Counted from the stretch's first letter, positions 44,012 through 53,238 are shown. The stretch is DNA of 64,000 nucleotides from Arthrobacter sp. Leaf141 (GCF_001424565.1 NZ_LMOL01000016.1:160523-224522), one strand, 5' to 3'. Notes: generated by a model not told the origin, from the sequence alone. Numbers and translations: made by a program.

Positions 44012-45516
44012 TGGGACTCCTCTGAGGGGGAAAGGTCGACGCCGGCGGAAGGGTTTCCTGCCGCTGGTTCGACAGGTGCTGATTCGGGCTGCCCCGCCCA
44101 CCATTGGAGCAGCCGCGCCTCCGCGACGTCCGCAGGAAGGGGACCGTGGTCCATCCGCTCGTTCAGCAGGAACTTATAGGCCCGGCCCACGACTGGGCCC
44201 GGCCTGATCCCAAGCAGTGCCATGATCCGGGCGCCGTCCAGGTCCGGCCGGACGGCGTCGAGCGATTCCTGCTCCCTCAGCGCCGCGATGCGGTCCTCAA
44301 GGTCGTCGTAGGCAAACGCCAGGCGTTCGGCCTTGCGCTGGTTGCGGGTGGTGACATCGGAGCGGGTCAGCCGGTGCAGGCGCTCCAGCAGGGGACCGGC
44401 ATCGGTGACGTACCGCCGGACTGCGGAATCGCTCCAGCCCGCATCACCGTACCCGTAGAACCGCATGTGGAGTTCCACCAGGCGGGCGACGGCCTTAATG
44501 GTGTCGTTGTCGAAACGCAATGCCTTCATGCGCTTCGTGGTGAGTTTGGCACCCACCATGTCGTGATGGCGGAAACTCACCGCACCGCCCGGTTCGAAGC
44601 GGCGCGTAGCCGGCTTCCCGGCGTCGTGCATCAGCGCGGCGAACCGAAGGACAAAGTCCGGGCCGGGAACGGCTCCGTCCGCAGCCGTTTCCAGGGCCGC
44701 CGCCTGCTCCAGCACCTGCAGGGAATGCTGGTAGACGTCCTTGTGCCGGTGGTGTTCATCCGATTCCAGCCGCAACGCGGAGACTTCGGGCAGGACGTGG
44801 TCGGCCAGCCCGGTATCCACCAGGAGGTCCACGCCCACCCGTGGACTGTCCCCGCAGATGAGCTTCACCAGCTCGTCCCGTACGCGCTCCGCCGAGATGA
44901 TGGCGATCCTGTCAGCCATGTCCGTCATGGCCCGGCGGACGTCGCGGTGGACCGACACCCCCAGTTGGGCAGCGAACCTGGCAGCCCGCATCATCCGCAG
45001 CGGGTCATCCGAAAAGGACGACTCGGGGGACCCCGGCGTGGCAAGGACGGACGCGTGCAGGTCCCGGACGCCGCCGAACGGGTCCACCAGCTCCAGGGAG
45101 GGCAGCCTGAGGGCCATTGCATTGATGGTGAAGTCACGGCGCTGCAGGTCATCCGTCAACGACGTACCGAACGCCACCACTGGTTTGCGCGAGTCGGGAT
45201 CGTAGGCCTCGGCCCGGTACGTGGTGACCTCGATCTGGAACCCGTCCTTGCGCATCCCGATGGTGCCGAACGCGCGCCCGATCTCCCAGTAGTTGTCCGC
45301 CCATTTTTTAATCAGGGCCAAGGTCTGGTCAGGGGTGGCGTCGGTGGTGAAGTCCAGGTCCGGCGACGTCCGGCCCAGGAAGAGGTCACGCACCGGACCG
45401 CCCACCAGCGACAATTCGTGTCCGGCGGCCACGAAGCGACGGCCGAGCTCCAGAACCACCGGGTCCACCCGGAAATCGACGGTGTGGGAATCAATCTTGT
45501 GATGTGCGTGCGCCAT
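44008..45516 (-). CDS. cca: CCA tRNA nucleotidyltransferase
   Basis: 502-aa class II nucleotidyltransferase that adds or repairs the 3'-CCA end of tRNAs. The head domain has LSLVGGPVRDLFLG and the metal-binding DLDFTTDATP; then RRDFTINAMAL, ARFAAQLGVSVHRDVRRAM, and an HD domain (ALMHDAGKPATRRF). This PcnB/Cca-HD form is the standard actinobacterial enzyme. ATG 45516 starts at MAHAHHKIDSHTVDF. Divergent from the NUDIX gene, as in other actinobacterial origin regions. Confidence 0.94.
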   Translation of the reverse strand: MAHAHHKIDSHTVDFRVDPVVLELGRRFVAAGHELSLVGGPVRDLFLGRTSPDLDFTTDATPDQTLALIKKWADNYWEIGRAFGTIGMRKDGFQIEVTTYRAEAYDPDSRKPVVAFGTSLTDDLQRRDFTINAMALRLPSLELVDPFGGVRDLHASVLATPGSPESSFSDDPLRMMRAARFAAQLGVSVHRDVRRAMTDMADRIAIISAERVRDELVKLICGDSPRVGVDLLVDTGLADHVLPEVSALRLESDEHHRHKDVYQHSLQVLEQAAALETAADGAVPGPDFVLRFAALMHDAGKPATRRFEPGGAVSFRHHDMVGAKLTTKRMKALRFDNDTIKAVARLVELHMRFYGYGDAGWSDSAVRRYVTDAGPLLERLHRLTRSDVTTRNQRKAERLAFAYDDLEDRIAALREQESLDAVRPDLDGARIMALLGIRPGPVVGRAYKFLLNERMDHGPLPADVAEARLLQWWAGQPESAPVEPAAGNPSAGVDLSPSEESQ

Positions 45517-45663
45517 AGTTACTTAAGCTTGTCAGAAACCAGCGCCGCGGCAGGCCAATATTCCGTCAAGATCACGGATGATTCCGTGTATCGCCACCAA
45601 ACGGCGTCATATCCCGTCCATATAGGTGTCATGTTCCGGTCATCACGATCGGGCAACTGTCGT

Positions 45664-45669
45664 TAGAGT
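45664..45669 (+). promoter_or_regulatory. -10 element of a probable leaderless NUDIX promoter
   Basis: TAGAGT (TANNNT) ends seven bases before ATG 45677 and no ribosome-binding site is visible between them. Confidence 0.45.
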
Positions 45670-45676
45670 GGACTCC

Positions 45677-46225
45677 ATGGCCCATCCAGTACCGAGCGCT
45701 CCCGGCAGGAGGACAAACGCACCATTGCCGTCGGCAATCGGTGCGCACGTTGCCCCTGCCCAGCATTCGGCGCCGGCTTCGCTTCCCACGGTGGAGGAAG
45801 TTTCCGCCGGGGGCGTTGTGGTGGACACGTCCGACGCCGAACTTCGGGTGGCGATCATCGCCCGCCTTAACCGCGGCGGACGGCTGGAGTGGTGCCTTCC
45901 CAAGGGTCACCCGGAGGGCAAGGAAAACAACGAAGAAGCCGCGGTCCGCGAGATTGCCGAGGAAACCGGCATCGAAGGCATCATCCTGGCGCCGCTGGGC
46001 AGCATCGACTACTGGTTCACCGTAAGCGGGCACCGGGTTCACAAAACGGTGCACCATTACCTCCTGCGCGCCACCGGCGGTGAACTCACCATCGAAAATG
46101 ATCCGGACCAGGAAGCCGTGGACGTGGCATGGGTCCCCATCGCCGAACTCGCCCGGAAACTGTCGTTCCCCAACGAGCGGCGCATTGCCGATCTGGCCCG
46201 CGAAGTCCTGCCCACCCACCTCTGA
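45677..46225 (+). CDS. NUDIX hydrolase
   Basis: 182-aa protein. The NUDIX box is complete: GHPEGKE followed by AAVREIAEETGIE (residues about 78-100), preceded by VSAGGVVVDTSDAELRVAII. Such enzymes cleave nucleoside diphosphates linked to another moiety; at this locus it is the homologue of the mycobacterial gene next to mviN (Rv3908 type). The N-terminal 45 residues are Pro/Ala-rich and probably disordered. ATG 45677 appears leaderless. Confidence 0.92.
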   Translation: MAHPVPSAPGRRTNAPLPSAIGAHVAPAQHSAPASLPTVEEVSAGGVVVDTSDAELRVAIIARLNRGGRLEWCLPKGHPEGKENNEEAAVREIAEETGIEGIILAPLGSIDYWFTVSGHRVHKTVHHYLLRATGGELTIENDPDQEAVDVAWVPIAELARKLSFPNERRIADLAREVLPTHL

Positions 46226-46281
46226 GGTTCTCGGCACCGGCCGCTGTTGTAGTGCGGCGTTATGGGGCCCCGGGTGAGACG

Positions 46282-48453
46282 ATGAAGGCGATGTCAGCTA
46301 CCAATTTTCCTTCTGAGAAGCCCACCCGGCCACCTGCAACCACCTTGGCCGGCCCCGCGGACAGCTCCGGCAACAGCGTTCCAGCGGAGCCCCGGGGCAC
46401 CGGTGGGGAGCCTTCCGGGGCACCTTCGGGGGCCAGCGAAACGCGGTCCAGCGCCATCATGGCCGCCGGAACGCTCGTCTCCCGGTTCCTGGGCTTCGGC
46501 AAGACCTGGATGCTGGGCACCGCCCTGGGGCTTGGCTCCACCGTCAATGACACGTTCATCAACGCCAACAACCTGCCCAACCTGATTTTCCTGCTGGTGG
46601 CCGGCGGCGTCTTCAACGCCGTACTGGTGCCCCAGATCATCAAGGCGAGCAAGGCCCCGGACAGGGGAGCGGACTTCATCAGCAGGCTGCTGACCCTGGC
46701 GGTCCTGCTGCTGCTCGGGCTGACCGCTTTGGTGACCCTTGCCGCGCCGTGGGTCATCGACCTGACGACGCAGGGGTACAACGAGCAGCAGAAGGCGCTG
46801 GCTGTCACGTTTGCGTTCTGGTGCCTGCCGCAGATCTTCTTTTACGGGCTTTACGCCCTGCTCACCCAGATCCTGAATGCCAACGGCGCCTTTGGCCCGG
46901 CCATGTGGGCCCCCATCCTGAACAACCTGGTGGCCATCGGCGGGCTGGGGATGTTCATTTGGCTCTTCGGCACCAACGAATTCAGCCCGCATACGCTCGC
47001 CAACTGGGGTCCCCAGCAGACGCTGCTTGTGGCCGGTTTCTCCACCATCGGCGTGGTGGCCCAAACGGCCATCCTCCTGATCCCCGTGATCCGGCTGAAG
47101 CTCGGGCTGCGGCCGCGCTTCGGCTGGCGCGGTGTGGGCCTGGGGCAGGCCGCGAAGCTGAGCGTGTGGACGCTGCTGACGGCCGCCGTCGGGCAGCTTG
47201 CCTTCCTGTACGTCATGCGGATCGCCACCATCCCCGGCGCCGAGCGCATCCGCCTCACGGAGGCGGGAGACCCAGCCGCTGCGGCGCTGCCGGGCAACGC
47301 CGTCCTGGAAGTAGCCAGCCAGCTGTACCTCCTGCCGCACTCGATCATCGCCCTCTCGCTGGCCACGGTGCTCTTCAACCGGATGACGCGGGCCTCCCAG
47401 GCGGGGAACCGCACGGAGTTGCGGGACGCACTCTCGCACGGCCTGCGGACCATGGCCGTGGCCACCGTTTTCGGAGCCCTGGCGCTCTTTGCGCTGGCTG
47501 GTCCGCTGGGGATGTTCTTCTCCGGCGGTTCCCGGCAGGACGGCGTGATGCTGGCCCAGACGCTGACCATACTGGCGCTGAGCACCCCCTTCCTGAGCGC
47601 AAACTTCATGATGTCGCGGGTCTTTTACGCGAACGAGGATGCCCGGACGCCGTTTTACGTCCAGCTGCTGCTGGCGGTGGTCTACGTGGCAGGGGCCTTC
47701 GCCATCCAGTTCCTGCCGGTGGGCCAGATCATTTACGCTATCGCCATCCTCTATATGGTGGGCAACATCCTGTCCGTGGTGATCAGCGCCGTCTTCCTCC
47801 GCCGGCTCCTGGGCCACCTGGACGGGCCCCGGATCGCTAATTCGTACATCCGGATGGGCTACGCGGCGCTCGGTTCAGCCCTTGCCGGTGCCGGTGCGCT
47901 GTGGCTGATGGGCAGCTACAACGTTGATGGCTTCGCCTGGGCCGACCGTTTAACGGCGCTCATCACCGTTGCCGTGGTGGGTCCGGTCATGCTTGCGGTG
48001 TACCTGGTGTTGTTGAAGCTCTTCCGCGTGAGCGAATTGACTGACCTGCTCCGTCCGCTGCTGGGCCGGTTGGGCCGCGGCGGGCGGAACGACCCCCCTG
48101 CCGGGGACCCGCCGTCGGACGCTTCCAAGGTGCCGCCCACAACAGGCGGGCCTGCCGCAGATTCCCCCCAACGGGCCACGACGTCCGTGGATACCGGACT
48201 GATTCCGCGCATCTCCGGCGAGTTCGACGCCGTGTCCTTCCGGGCCGGCCCGGTGCCGGAGCAGCTGCCCGAGGCGTACGACGGCGGCACCCGGGAAACA
48301 CCGCACGGCGGCTACCTCCCTGGCGAGGATCAGCCCGGCACGGCCAGGGCAGGCTTCCTGCGGGAGAGCATCCCCCTGCCGGGCAGGCGGACCTTCCAGG
48401 GTAAAGCCGGGGAGAACCCGTATTTCAAGCCGCGGACCACCCGGAAAAAGTAG
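46282..48453 (+). CDS. murJ: Lipid II flippase MurJ (MviN)
   Basis: 723 aa (720 if the ATG at 46291 is used). After a hydrophilic N-terminal extension of about 50 residues comes the MurJ core with 14 membrane helices: SSAIMAAGTLVSRFLGFGKT, DTFINANNLPNLIFLLVAGG and VFNAVLVPQIIKASK are diagnostic. It flips lipid II for peptidoglycan synthesis. A C-terminal cytosolic tail of about 150 residues is Pro/Gly-rich. In mycobacteria MviN is fused to a pseudokinase; here the corresponding part is the separate gene at 48620. A weak hairpin (GCCGG/CCGGC, 48457-48472) follows the stop. Confidence 0.94.
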   Translation: MKAMSATNFPSEKPTRPPATTLAGPADSSGNSVPAEPRGTGGEPSGAPSGASETRSSAIMAAGTLVSRFLGFGKTWMLGTALGLGSTVNDTFINANNLPNLIFLLVAGGVFNAVLVPQIIKASKAPDRGADFISRLLTLAVLLLLGLTALVTLAAPWVIDLTTQGYNEQQKALAVTFAFWCLPQIFFYGLYALLTQILNANGAFGPAMWAPILNNLVAIGGLGMFIWLFGTNEFSPHTLANWGPQQTLLVAGFSTIGVVAQTAILLIPVIRLKLGLRPRFGWRGVGLGQAAKLSVWTLLTAAVGQLAFLYVMRIATIPGAERIRLTEAGDPAAAALPGNAVLEVASQLYLLPHSIIALSLATVLFNRMTRASQAGNRTELRDALSHGLRTMAVATVFGALALFALAGPLGMFFSGGSRQDGVMLAQTLTILALSTPFLSANFMMSRVFYANEDARTPFYVQLLLAVVYVAGAFAIQFLPVGQIIYAIAILYMVGNILSVVISAVFLRRLLGHLDGPRIANSYIRMGYAALGSALAGAGALWLMGSYNVDGFAWADRLTALITVAVVGPVMLAVYLVLLKLFRVSELTDLLRPLLGRLGRGGRNDPPAGDPPSDASKVPPTTGGPAADSPQRATTSVDTGLIPRISGEFDAVSFRAGPVPEQLPEAYDGGTRETPHGGYLPGEDQPGTARAGFLRESIPLPGRRTFQGKAGENPYFKPRTTRKK

Positions 48454-48619
48454 GACGCCGGGTATTTCCGGCATCTTTTCTCCACGGCCCAACCGATGCC
48501 ATCCGCTAGGATCGGAAGGGTATGGGGACCGAAATTCCGGGGGAGAGCCGCCAGGCTTCCGCCGCGAGCAGCGGTTGCATCGCTTGAGCCGGCACCGCCG
48601 GACAATCTAGGAGGAACAC

Positions 48620-50134
48620 GTGTCCAACCCGATCGATGTCGGATCAGTACTGGGCGGCCGTTACAAGGTCACAGCCACAGTCCTGACCTCGCACGACCAC
48701 GATCTGGTGCTGGACGGTGTGGATCAGGTCCTGAACCGGCCGGTCAGCATCCTGGTTGCCGGCCCCGAAAACACGGAACAGGTTGCCCAAAGCGCCCGCG
48801 AAGTGGCTACGGGAGAACGCCCGGGGACTGTCCAGGTCCTTGATTTGGGCGTGACGGAAGCGGCCACGTACCTGATTACCAACCACGCGTCCGCGGCGGA
48901 CCTGCTGGACCTGGTGGTGGCCTCCAACCCTCCCTACGTTGAGCCGTTCTTCACGGACACCCTGGGCAGTGAAATTTTTGGCCAGGCACGGTCCAATGAA
49001 CCCGAACCTTACGACGACGACGAGGACGACGTCGACGCCGGGTACATCAACTATGCCGAAACGCACCCAAGCCAGGTGGATCCTTACCCCACCGCGCCTG
49101 TGATGCCGGCCAAGCCGCCGGCCCGCCCCGCAGCCGCCGCGGCCACTGCCGCCGCCGCACCCTCCTCTACTGGTGATGCTGACGCGACAGCGGCCCACCC
49201 CGTCCAGCCTCCGCAGGACGCGGATGCCGGCAGCAGCCAGGCGACCGACAACGCGCAGGGCACCGGAAAGCCCAAGGTTTCGTTGTGGTCCGAGGACGAC
49301 TACGCCCAGGCCGACACCACGGAATCTTATGCAGAGACGCCGGAAGAGAACGCCGGCCCGGCTGTCCGGAAGCCCTCCCGCTTTGCCCGTGCTGCTGCCC
49401 CGGCAGCCGCCGGGGGGGGCATTGCGGCAACAGCCGGCAGCACGGATACCGAGGTCGACGAGGACCGGGACCGGGACGAAACCGAGCGCGAACCCCGGTC
49501 CATGCGTTGGCTGGTGGGTGGCCTGCTGGCGGTTGTCCTCATTGGCGGGTTGATCTTTGCTGTCTCGAATCTGGGCAACCTCATCCCCTCCGGCCCGCAG
49601 GCCAACACCACGGCGCCCCAGGCCACGGGTGGTTCCACGGTGGAGCCCACTCCCTCAGCAGCCCCCAGCTCTGCGGCGCCGGCGGCGCCTCCGGTGATCG
49701 CCAATGTCAGCCGGCTGGGTTCCTTCGATTTCGCCGCCACTTTCGACGGTGACCTGGTCAAGGCCTTTGATGGCAACGCTGCCAGCTACTGGTCCGATAT
49801 GGAGTTCGCAACGGAAAACTGGGGCGGACTGGCTCCGGAAGGCGTGCCGCTGGCAATCGAGCTCAAGGAACCGGCAAAAGTATCCTCCATCACCCTGCAG
49901 CAGCTGGGCGGTTCCGGCGGCAACATCACGGTGTACACCAACGACAAGCCGTCCCTGGACGGTGCCAAGTCCGTGGGTACCAACAGCTTCACCTCCGGAG
50001 ACCTTAACATTCCGTTGGCTGAACCGGCTGAGTCGAAGTACGTGATTGTGGCCATCAACTCCCTGCCAAAGCTGGCTGCCCCGAAAACGCGCTACGGTTT
50101 CGGGCTTCGACTGGCTGAAATCAAGGTCCAGTAG
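48620..50134 (+). CDS. Pseudokinase-like membrane protein (counterpart of the MviN C-terminal region)
   Basis: 504 aa. N-terminal 100 residues (LGGRYKVTATVLTSHDHDLV, then LVAGPENTEQVAQSAREVAT) resemble the N-lobe of a Ser/Thr protein kinase with no catalytic loop. Then an acidic Pro/Ala-rich linker (about 130-290), one membrane helix at 295-317 (MRWLVGGLLAVVLIGGLIF), and an extracytoplasmic discoidin/carbohydrate-binding-like domain (FDFAATFDGDLVKAFDGN, then YWSDMEFATENWGG) of about 140 residues. This is the layout of the C-terminal half of mycobacterial MviN (Rv3910), which binds FhaA. GTG 48620 follows AGGAGG by five bases. Likely regulates MurJ and lipid II export. Confidence 0.85.
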   Translation: MSNPIDVGSVLGGRYKVTATVLTSHDHDLVLDGVDQVLNRPVSILVAGPENTEQVAQSAREVATGERPGTVQVLDLGVTEAATYLITNHASAADLLDLVVASNPPYVEPFFTDTLGSEIFGQARSNEPEPYDDDEDDVDAGYINYAETHPSQVDPYPTAPVMPAKPPARPAAAAATAAAAPSSTGDADATAAHPVQPPQDADAGSSQATDNAQGTGKPKVSLWSEDDYAQADTTESYAETPEENAGPAVRKPSRFARAAAPAAAGGGIAATAGSTDTEVDEDRDRDETEREPRSMRWLVGGLLAVVLIGGLIFAVSNLGNLIPSGPQANTTAPQATGGSTVEPTPSAAPSSAAPAAPPVIANVSRLGSFDFAATFDGDLVKAFDGNAASYWSDMEFATENWGGLAPEGVPLAIELKEPAKVSSITLQQLGGSGGNITVYTNDKPSLDGAKSVGTNSFTSGDLNIPLAEPAESKYVIVAINSLPKLAAPKTRYGFGLRLAEIKVQ

Positions 50135-50280
50135 CCTACCGACCGGGCCGGCAGCATTGTGACTGCGTTTGCTTCCCAGCCGCTGGCCCGGTGGCTGATC
50201 CCGGATAGGGGACGGTAATCTTGTGGGTGCCGGTTTGTGTGCCCGGCTCCGGGCGGGACCGACCTCGCAGCGCAGGCAGC

Positions 50281-50306
50281 GGAATATTCAGCACCAAGTA
50301 TCAGTT
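50281..50306 (+). promoter_or_regulatory. SigR/SigH-type (thiol-stress sigma factor) promoter of trxBA
   Basis: Exact GGAAT - 18 bases - GTT (GGAAT at 50281-50285, GTT at 50304-50306), the ECF sigma R/H consensus known from Streptomyces and Mycobacterium. It lies 60 bases before the trxB start codon. trxBA is the classical target of this sigma factor, so induction under disulfide stress is very likely. Confidence 0.85.
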
Positions 50307-50365
50307 GTGCCATGTGGCCGGCCTCCGCAGGGGGCGCGTCAATCAAGGAAGAGGTTCACAGTTCA

Positions 50366-51322
50366 GTGACCATCGCAGAAAACACGGCGTCAGACGTCCG
50401 TGACGTCATCATTGTCGGCTCGGGCCCCGCTGGATACACCGCAGCGGTCTACACCGCGCGCGCAAACCTGAAGCCGCTGCTGATCGCAGGATCGGTGACT
50501 GCAGGTGGTGAACTGATGAACACCACTGATGTGGAGAACTACCCGGGTTTCCCGGACGGCATCATGGGACCGGACCTGATGGAGAACTTCGAGAAGCAGG
50601 CTGCCCGGTTCGGCACCGAAATCCAGTTCGAGGACGTCACCGCGTTGGACCTCACCGGTCCGATCAAAACGGTCACCATTGCCACGGGTGATAGCTTCCA
50701 GGCACGCGCTGTCATCCTGTCGACAGGATCCGCATACCGCGAGCTTGGTCTCCCGAATGAAAAGCGGCTCTCCGGGCACGGTGTCAGCTGGTGTGCAACC
50801 TGCGATGGTTTCTTTTTCAAGGACCAGGACATTGCAGTGATCGGCGGGGGAGACTCTGCCATGGAGGAAGCCCTGTTCCTCACCAAGTTCGCCAAGTCCG
50901 TCACTGTAATCCACCGCAGGGACACATTGAAGGCCTCCAAGATCATGGCCGACCGCGCCCTGGCCCACGAGAAGATTAACTTCATCTGGAACACCGCCGT
51001 TGAAGATGTCGTGGGAGACGCCAAGGTGGCGGGCTTGAAGCTGAAGAACCTGATCGACGGTACGGTGTCCGACCTGGCCGTGACGGGTGTCTTCGTGGCG
51101 ATCGGCAACGATCCGCGGACCGACTTGGTGAAGGACGTCCTCGCCTTGGCACCGGAGGGCACCATCGCGGTGGAGGGCCGCAGTTCCAGGACCAGCATTG
51201 CCGGCGTCTTCGCTGCCGGCGACGTCGTTGATCCCACCTACCGCCAGGCCATCACTGCATCCGGATCCGGTTGCGTTGCGGCCCTTGATGTTGAACACTA
51301 CCTGGCCGACCTGTCTGCCTAA
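50366..51322 (+). CDS. trxB: Thioredoxin reductase
   Basis: 318-aa NADPH-dependent flavoenzyme that reduces thioredoxin. FAD motif VIIVGSGPAGYTAAVYTARA, redox-active CATC in WCATCDGFFF, NADPH motif IAVIGGGDSAMEEALFL with HRRDTLKASKIM, and the C-terminal FAD motif VFAAGDVVDPTYRQA. GTG 50366 is preferred: it follows AAGGAAGAGG and gives a normal N-terminus before the first strand; the open frame continues upstream through the promoter. Forms an operon with trxA 36 bases downstream. Confidence 0.96.
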   Translation: MTIAENTASDVRDVIIVGSGPAGYTAAVYTARANLKPLLIAGSVTAGGELMNTTDVENYPGFPDGIMGPDLMENFEKQAARFGTEIQFEDVTALDLTGPIKTVTIATGDSFQARAVILSTGSAYRELGLPNEKRLSGHGVSWCATCDGFFFKDQDIAVIGGGDSAMEEALFLTKFAKSVTVIHRRDTLKASKIMADRALAHEKINFIWNTAVEDVVGDAKVAGLKLKNLIDGTVSDLAVTGVFVAIGNDPRTDLVKDVLALAPEGTIAVEGRSSRTSIAGVFAAGDVVDPTYRQAITASGSGCVAALDVEHYLADLSA

Positions 51323-51358
51323 TAAACGTACCGATATTTCACGAAAGAAGGACTAGTT

Positions 51359-51685
51359 ATGAGCAACGCCAAAGATGTAACTGATGCAAGCTTCGGTGCG
51401 GATGTACTGTCTTCCGAGAAGCCGGTAATTGTTGATTTCTGGGCAGAGTGGTGCGGTCCCTGCCGCAAACTGGGCCCTATCCTCGATGAGATCTCCGTCG
51501 AGTACAGCGAGAAGGTTGACGTTGTAAAGGTGAACGTCGATGACAACCCGGCCATTGCAGCCGAGTACGGTATCACGTCGATCCCCGCTGTTTACCTCTT
51601 CCAAGGCGGCGAAGTGAAGAGCACTGTGATCGGCGCGAAGCCGAAGCAGTTCTTTGAGAAGGAATTTGCGGACGTCCTGTCCTAA
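51359..51685 (+). CDS. trxA: Thioredoxin
   Basis: 108-aa thioredoxin with the active site FWAEWCGPCRKLGPI, the conserved cis-proline in ITSIPAVYLFQGGE, and normal length. The ATG follows GAAAGAAGGA. Reduced by TrxB just upstream; supplies electrons to cytosolic disulfide reductions. Last gene of the unit, ended by a strong terminator. Confidence 0.97.
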   Translation: MSNAKDVTDASFGADVLSSEKPVIVDFWAEWCGPCRKLGPILDEISVEYSEKVDVVKVNVDDNPAIAAEYGITSIPAVYLFQGGEVKSTVIGAKPKQFFEKEFADVLS

Positions 51686-51717
51686 GGACTCCACATAGGT
51701 ACGGTCACCGCCGTCCG

Positions 51718-51760
51718 AAAGGAGTGGCTCCGGCTTTCAGCCGGAGCCACTCCTTTTTTT
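51718..51760 (+). terminator. Rho-independent terminator of trxBA
   Basis: Perfect 18-bp stem (left arm AAAGGAGTGGCTCCGGCT), 3-base loop, right arm running into seven Ts. A textbook intrinsic terminator 33 bases after the trxA stop. Confidence 0.95.
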
Positions 51761-51766
51761 AGTGCG

Positions 51767-51782
51767 TGTTTCACGTGAAACA
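51767..51782. promoter_or_regulatory. parS: parS site 1
   Basis: Perfect 16-bp palindrome TGTTTCACGTGAAACA, the bacterial ParB/Spo0J binding site; it begins seven bases after the trxA terminator. Confidence 0.95.
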
Positions 51783-51891
51783 TTTACGTCGGGCACATGC
51801 GATGGGAGGCGATGTGGTCTACTCCACGCTCAGGAAGCTCGGCGTAGCCATGAATGACCCGACTAATCAGCAAGCTCCAGCCCAGCGGGCA

Positions 51892-51907
51892 TGTTTCACG
51901 TGAAACA
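51892..51907. promoter_or_regulatory. parS: parS site 2
   Basis: Perfect consensus TGTTTCACGTGAAACA. Confidence 0.95.
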
Positions 51908-52037
51908 CAGAGATGTAGCAAATCTTCGAAGTAGACAGCTTGTTCCAACAAGCGAGTACGTCAACGAAGCGAACAATGGTGCGCTTAGATCAGTTCCTGG
52001 AGAAGACCGCCGGATCCCATTCCATCGACTGCATCCG

Positions 52038-52053
52038 TGTTTCACGTGAAACA
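52038..52053. promoter_or_regulatory. parS: parS site 3
   Basis: Perfect consensus TGTTTCACGTGAAACA. Confidence 0.95.
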
Positions 52054-52320
52054 TATGTGCGGTGTTCTTTAGGCATTGACTCTGAGTGTCTGCGATCATT
52101 CGTCCATCAAGTTGTCTGGGACGTTGCTGGAACAACAAGGCCGGGCCGGCTGAGGTCGGTTCTTCGGTCTGCCACGACGGAGCAAACACACAGCATCCAG
52201 CAGGGCTGCCGAACATGAACTCGTCATCGGCTGGCTGGGCTGGGAGGTGTTCCGATAACGATAGGGCCTGTTGCAGCTTTCCTCAGCACACGGTCCCCAT
52301 CCTGGCGATGACGGATCGGA

Positions 52321-52336
52321 TGTTTCACGTGAAACA
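52321..52336. promoter_or_regulatory. parS: parS site 4
   Basis: Perfect consensus; the match extends outward to an 18-bp palindrome (A before, T after). Confidence 0.95.
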
Positions 52337-52677
52337 TCCGCCAATAGTCGGTGCTTGGCCATCCGGCTAAATTGCAGGCGGTTCCACTCGATTGATAGGA
52401 AACGTGGGCAGTCAGCCCATTTCAGTTTCCATCATTTAGCAGCATAGCGATCCTAGGTCTTAGAAGGAACCCAGAGGCGTCGATAATCGCTCGCTCACCC
52501 GGAAGAGGGTCCACCGCCCAGCGTACGGATCAAACCGCAGTGTAGCTCCTGAAATGGGGCGAAAAGGGAGATGAAGACTCTCATCGCAGATATGGCCACA
52601 CTTTCCGCTACGGAAACACGCAATTCAGCGTAATGGTGCAAATGGATCCACCCGAGGCAGTCCCAAACGTTGCGCAA

Positions 52678-53158
52678 TCATTTAGCAGGGAAACCGCCAA
52701 GGCACTCCTCAGGGATTGCGACTATCAGGGGTACGGCCTCCGTCCCGCTGGTTTCCGCTGCGAGCACCGAAGTGCCGGGTGAAGCGGTCACCAGGTACCA
52801 TGTGGCCGAAGGAATTCCGAGGGCCTGAGGGTCTGAGGGCCTGCAGCGGTAGCACCATCCCCATGCCTCTAGTGACCTCGCAGTGGCTTCCCTGCCCCTC
52901 GCCATCCTGTCCCCGCAGAGACTCATCGCCGCGGCGGCTAAAACTCGTGTAGATACGTCATCCAGGGTTGAGCACGCCCTGCGTGACAACGATTGGGGTG
53001 CTGACATCGGAAGCCAAGACCTGGATCACGGGAAATAGGAGCCAGGAAAGAACCGCAACGGCCCAGATGCTCCGGAGCAAGCCTCTCCCAAGCCGGAATT
53101 CTTGGCTGTAGCGTGGCCTACCTGCTCTGAGTCGGTCGACCCTATTCATCTCTACCAA
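52678..53158 (-). pseudogene. Possible frameshifted gene for a small membrane-anchored protein
   Basis: Two overlapping minus-strand frames read like one broken gene. The upstream one (52958-53158) has a membrane helix, SIWAVAVLSWLLFPVIQVLA, and stops at NPG. The other frame continues (52678-53007) with GIPSATWYLVTASPGTSVLA and ends IPEECLGGFPAK. The frame change would lie near 52960-53005. Codon third positions are G/C-rich in parts but no ribosome-binding site is seen. Not recognised; it may be chance. Confidence 0.3.
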
Positions 53159-53238
53159 AACTGATTATCCGAAATGATGACTCATGGTAGCCAGCTACTC
53201 GGTAACGTATGGCCCTGGAGCCATTCTGCTCGTGAGTA

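Noticed and set aside
44104-45666. 520-aa plus-strand open frame
   Set aside because: Antisense to cca; no motif.
46294-47817. 507-aa minus-strand open frame
   Set aside because: Antisense to murJ; Gln/His/Arg-rich shadow translation.
48457-48472. Short hairpin after murJ as a terminator
   Set aside because: Only a 5-bp stem with a modest T-run; mentioned with murJ but too weak to list separately.
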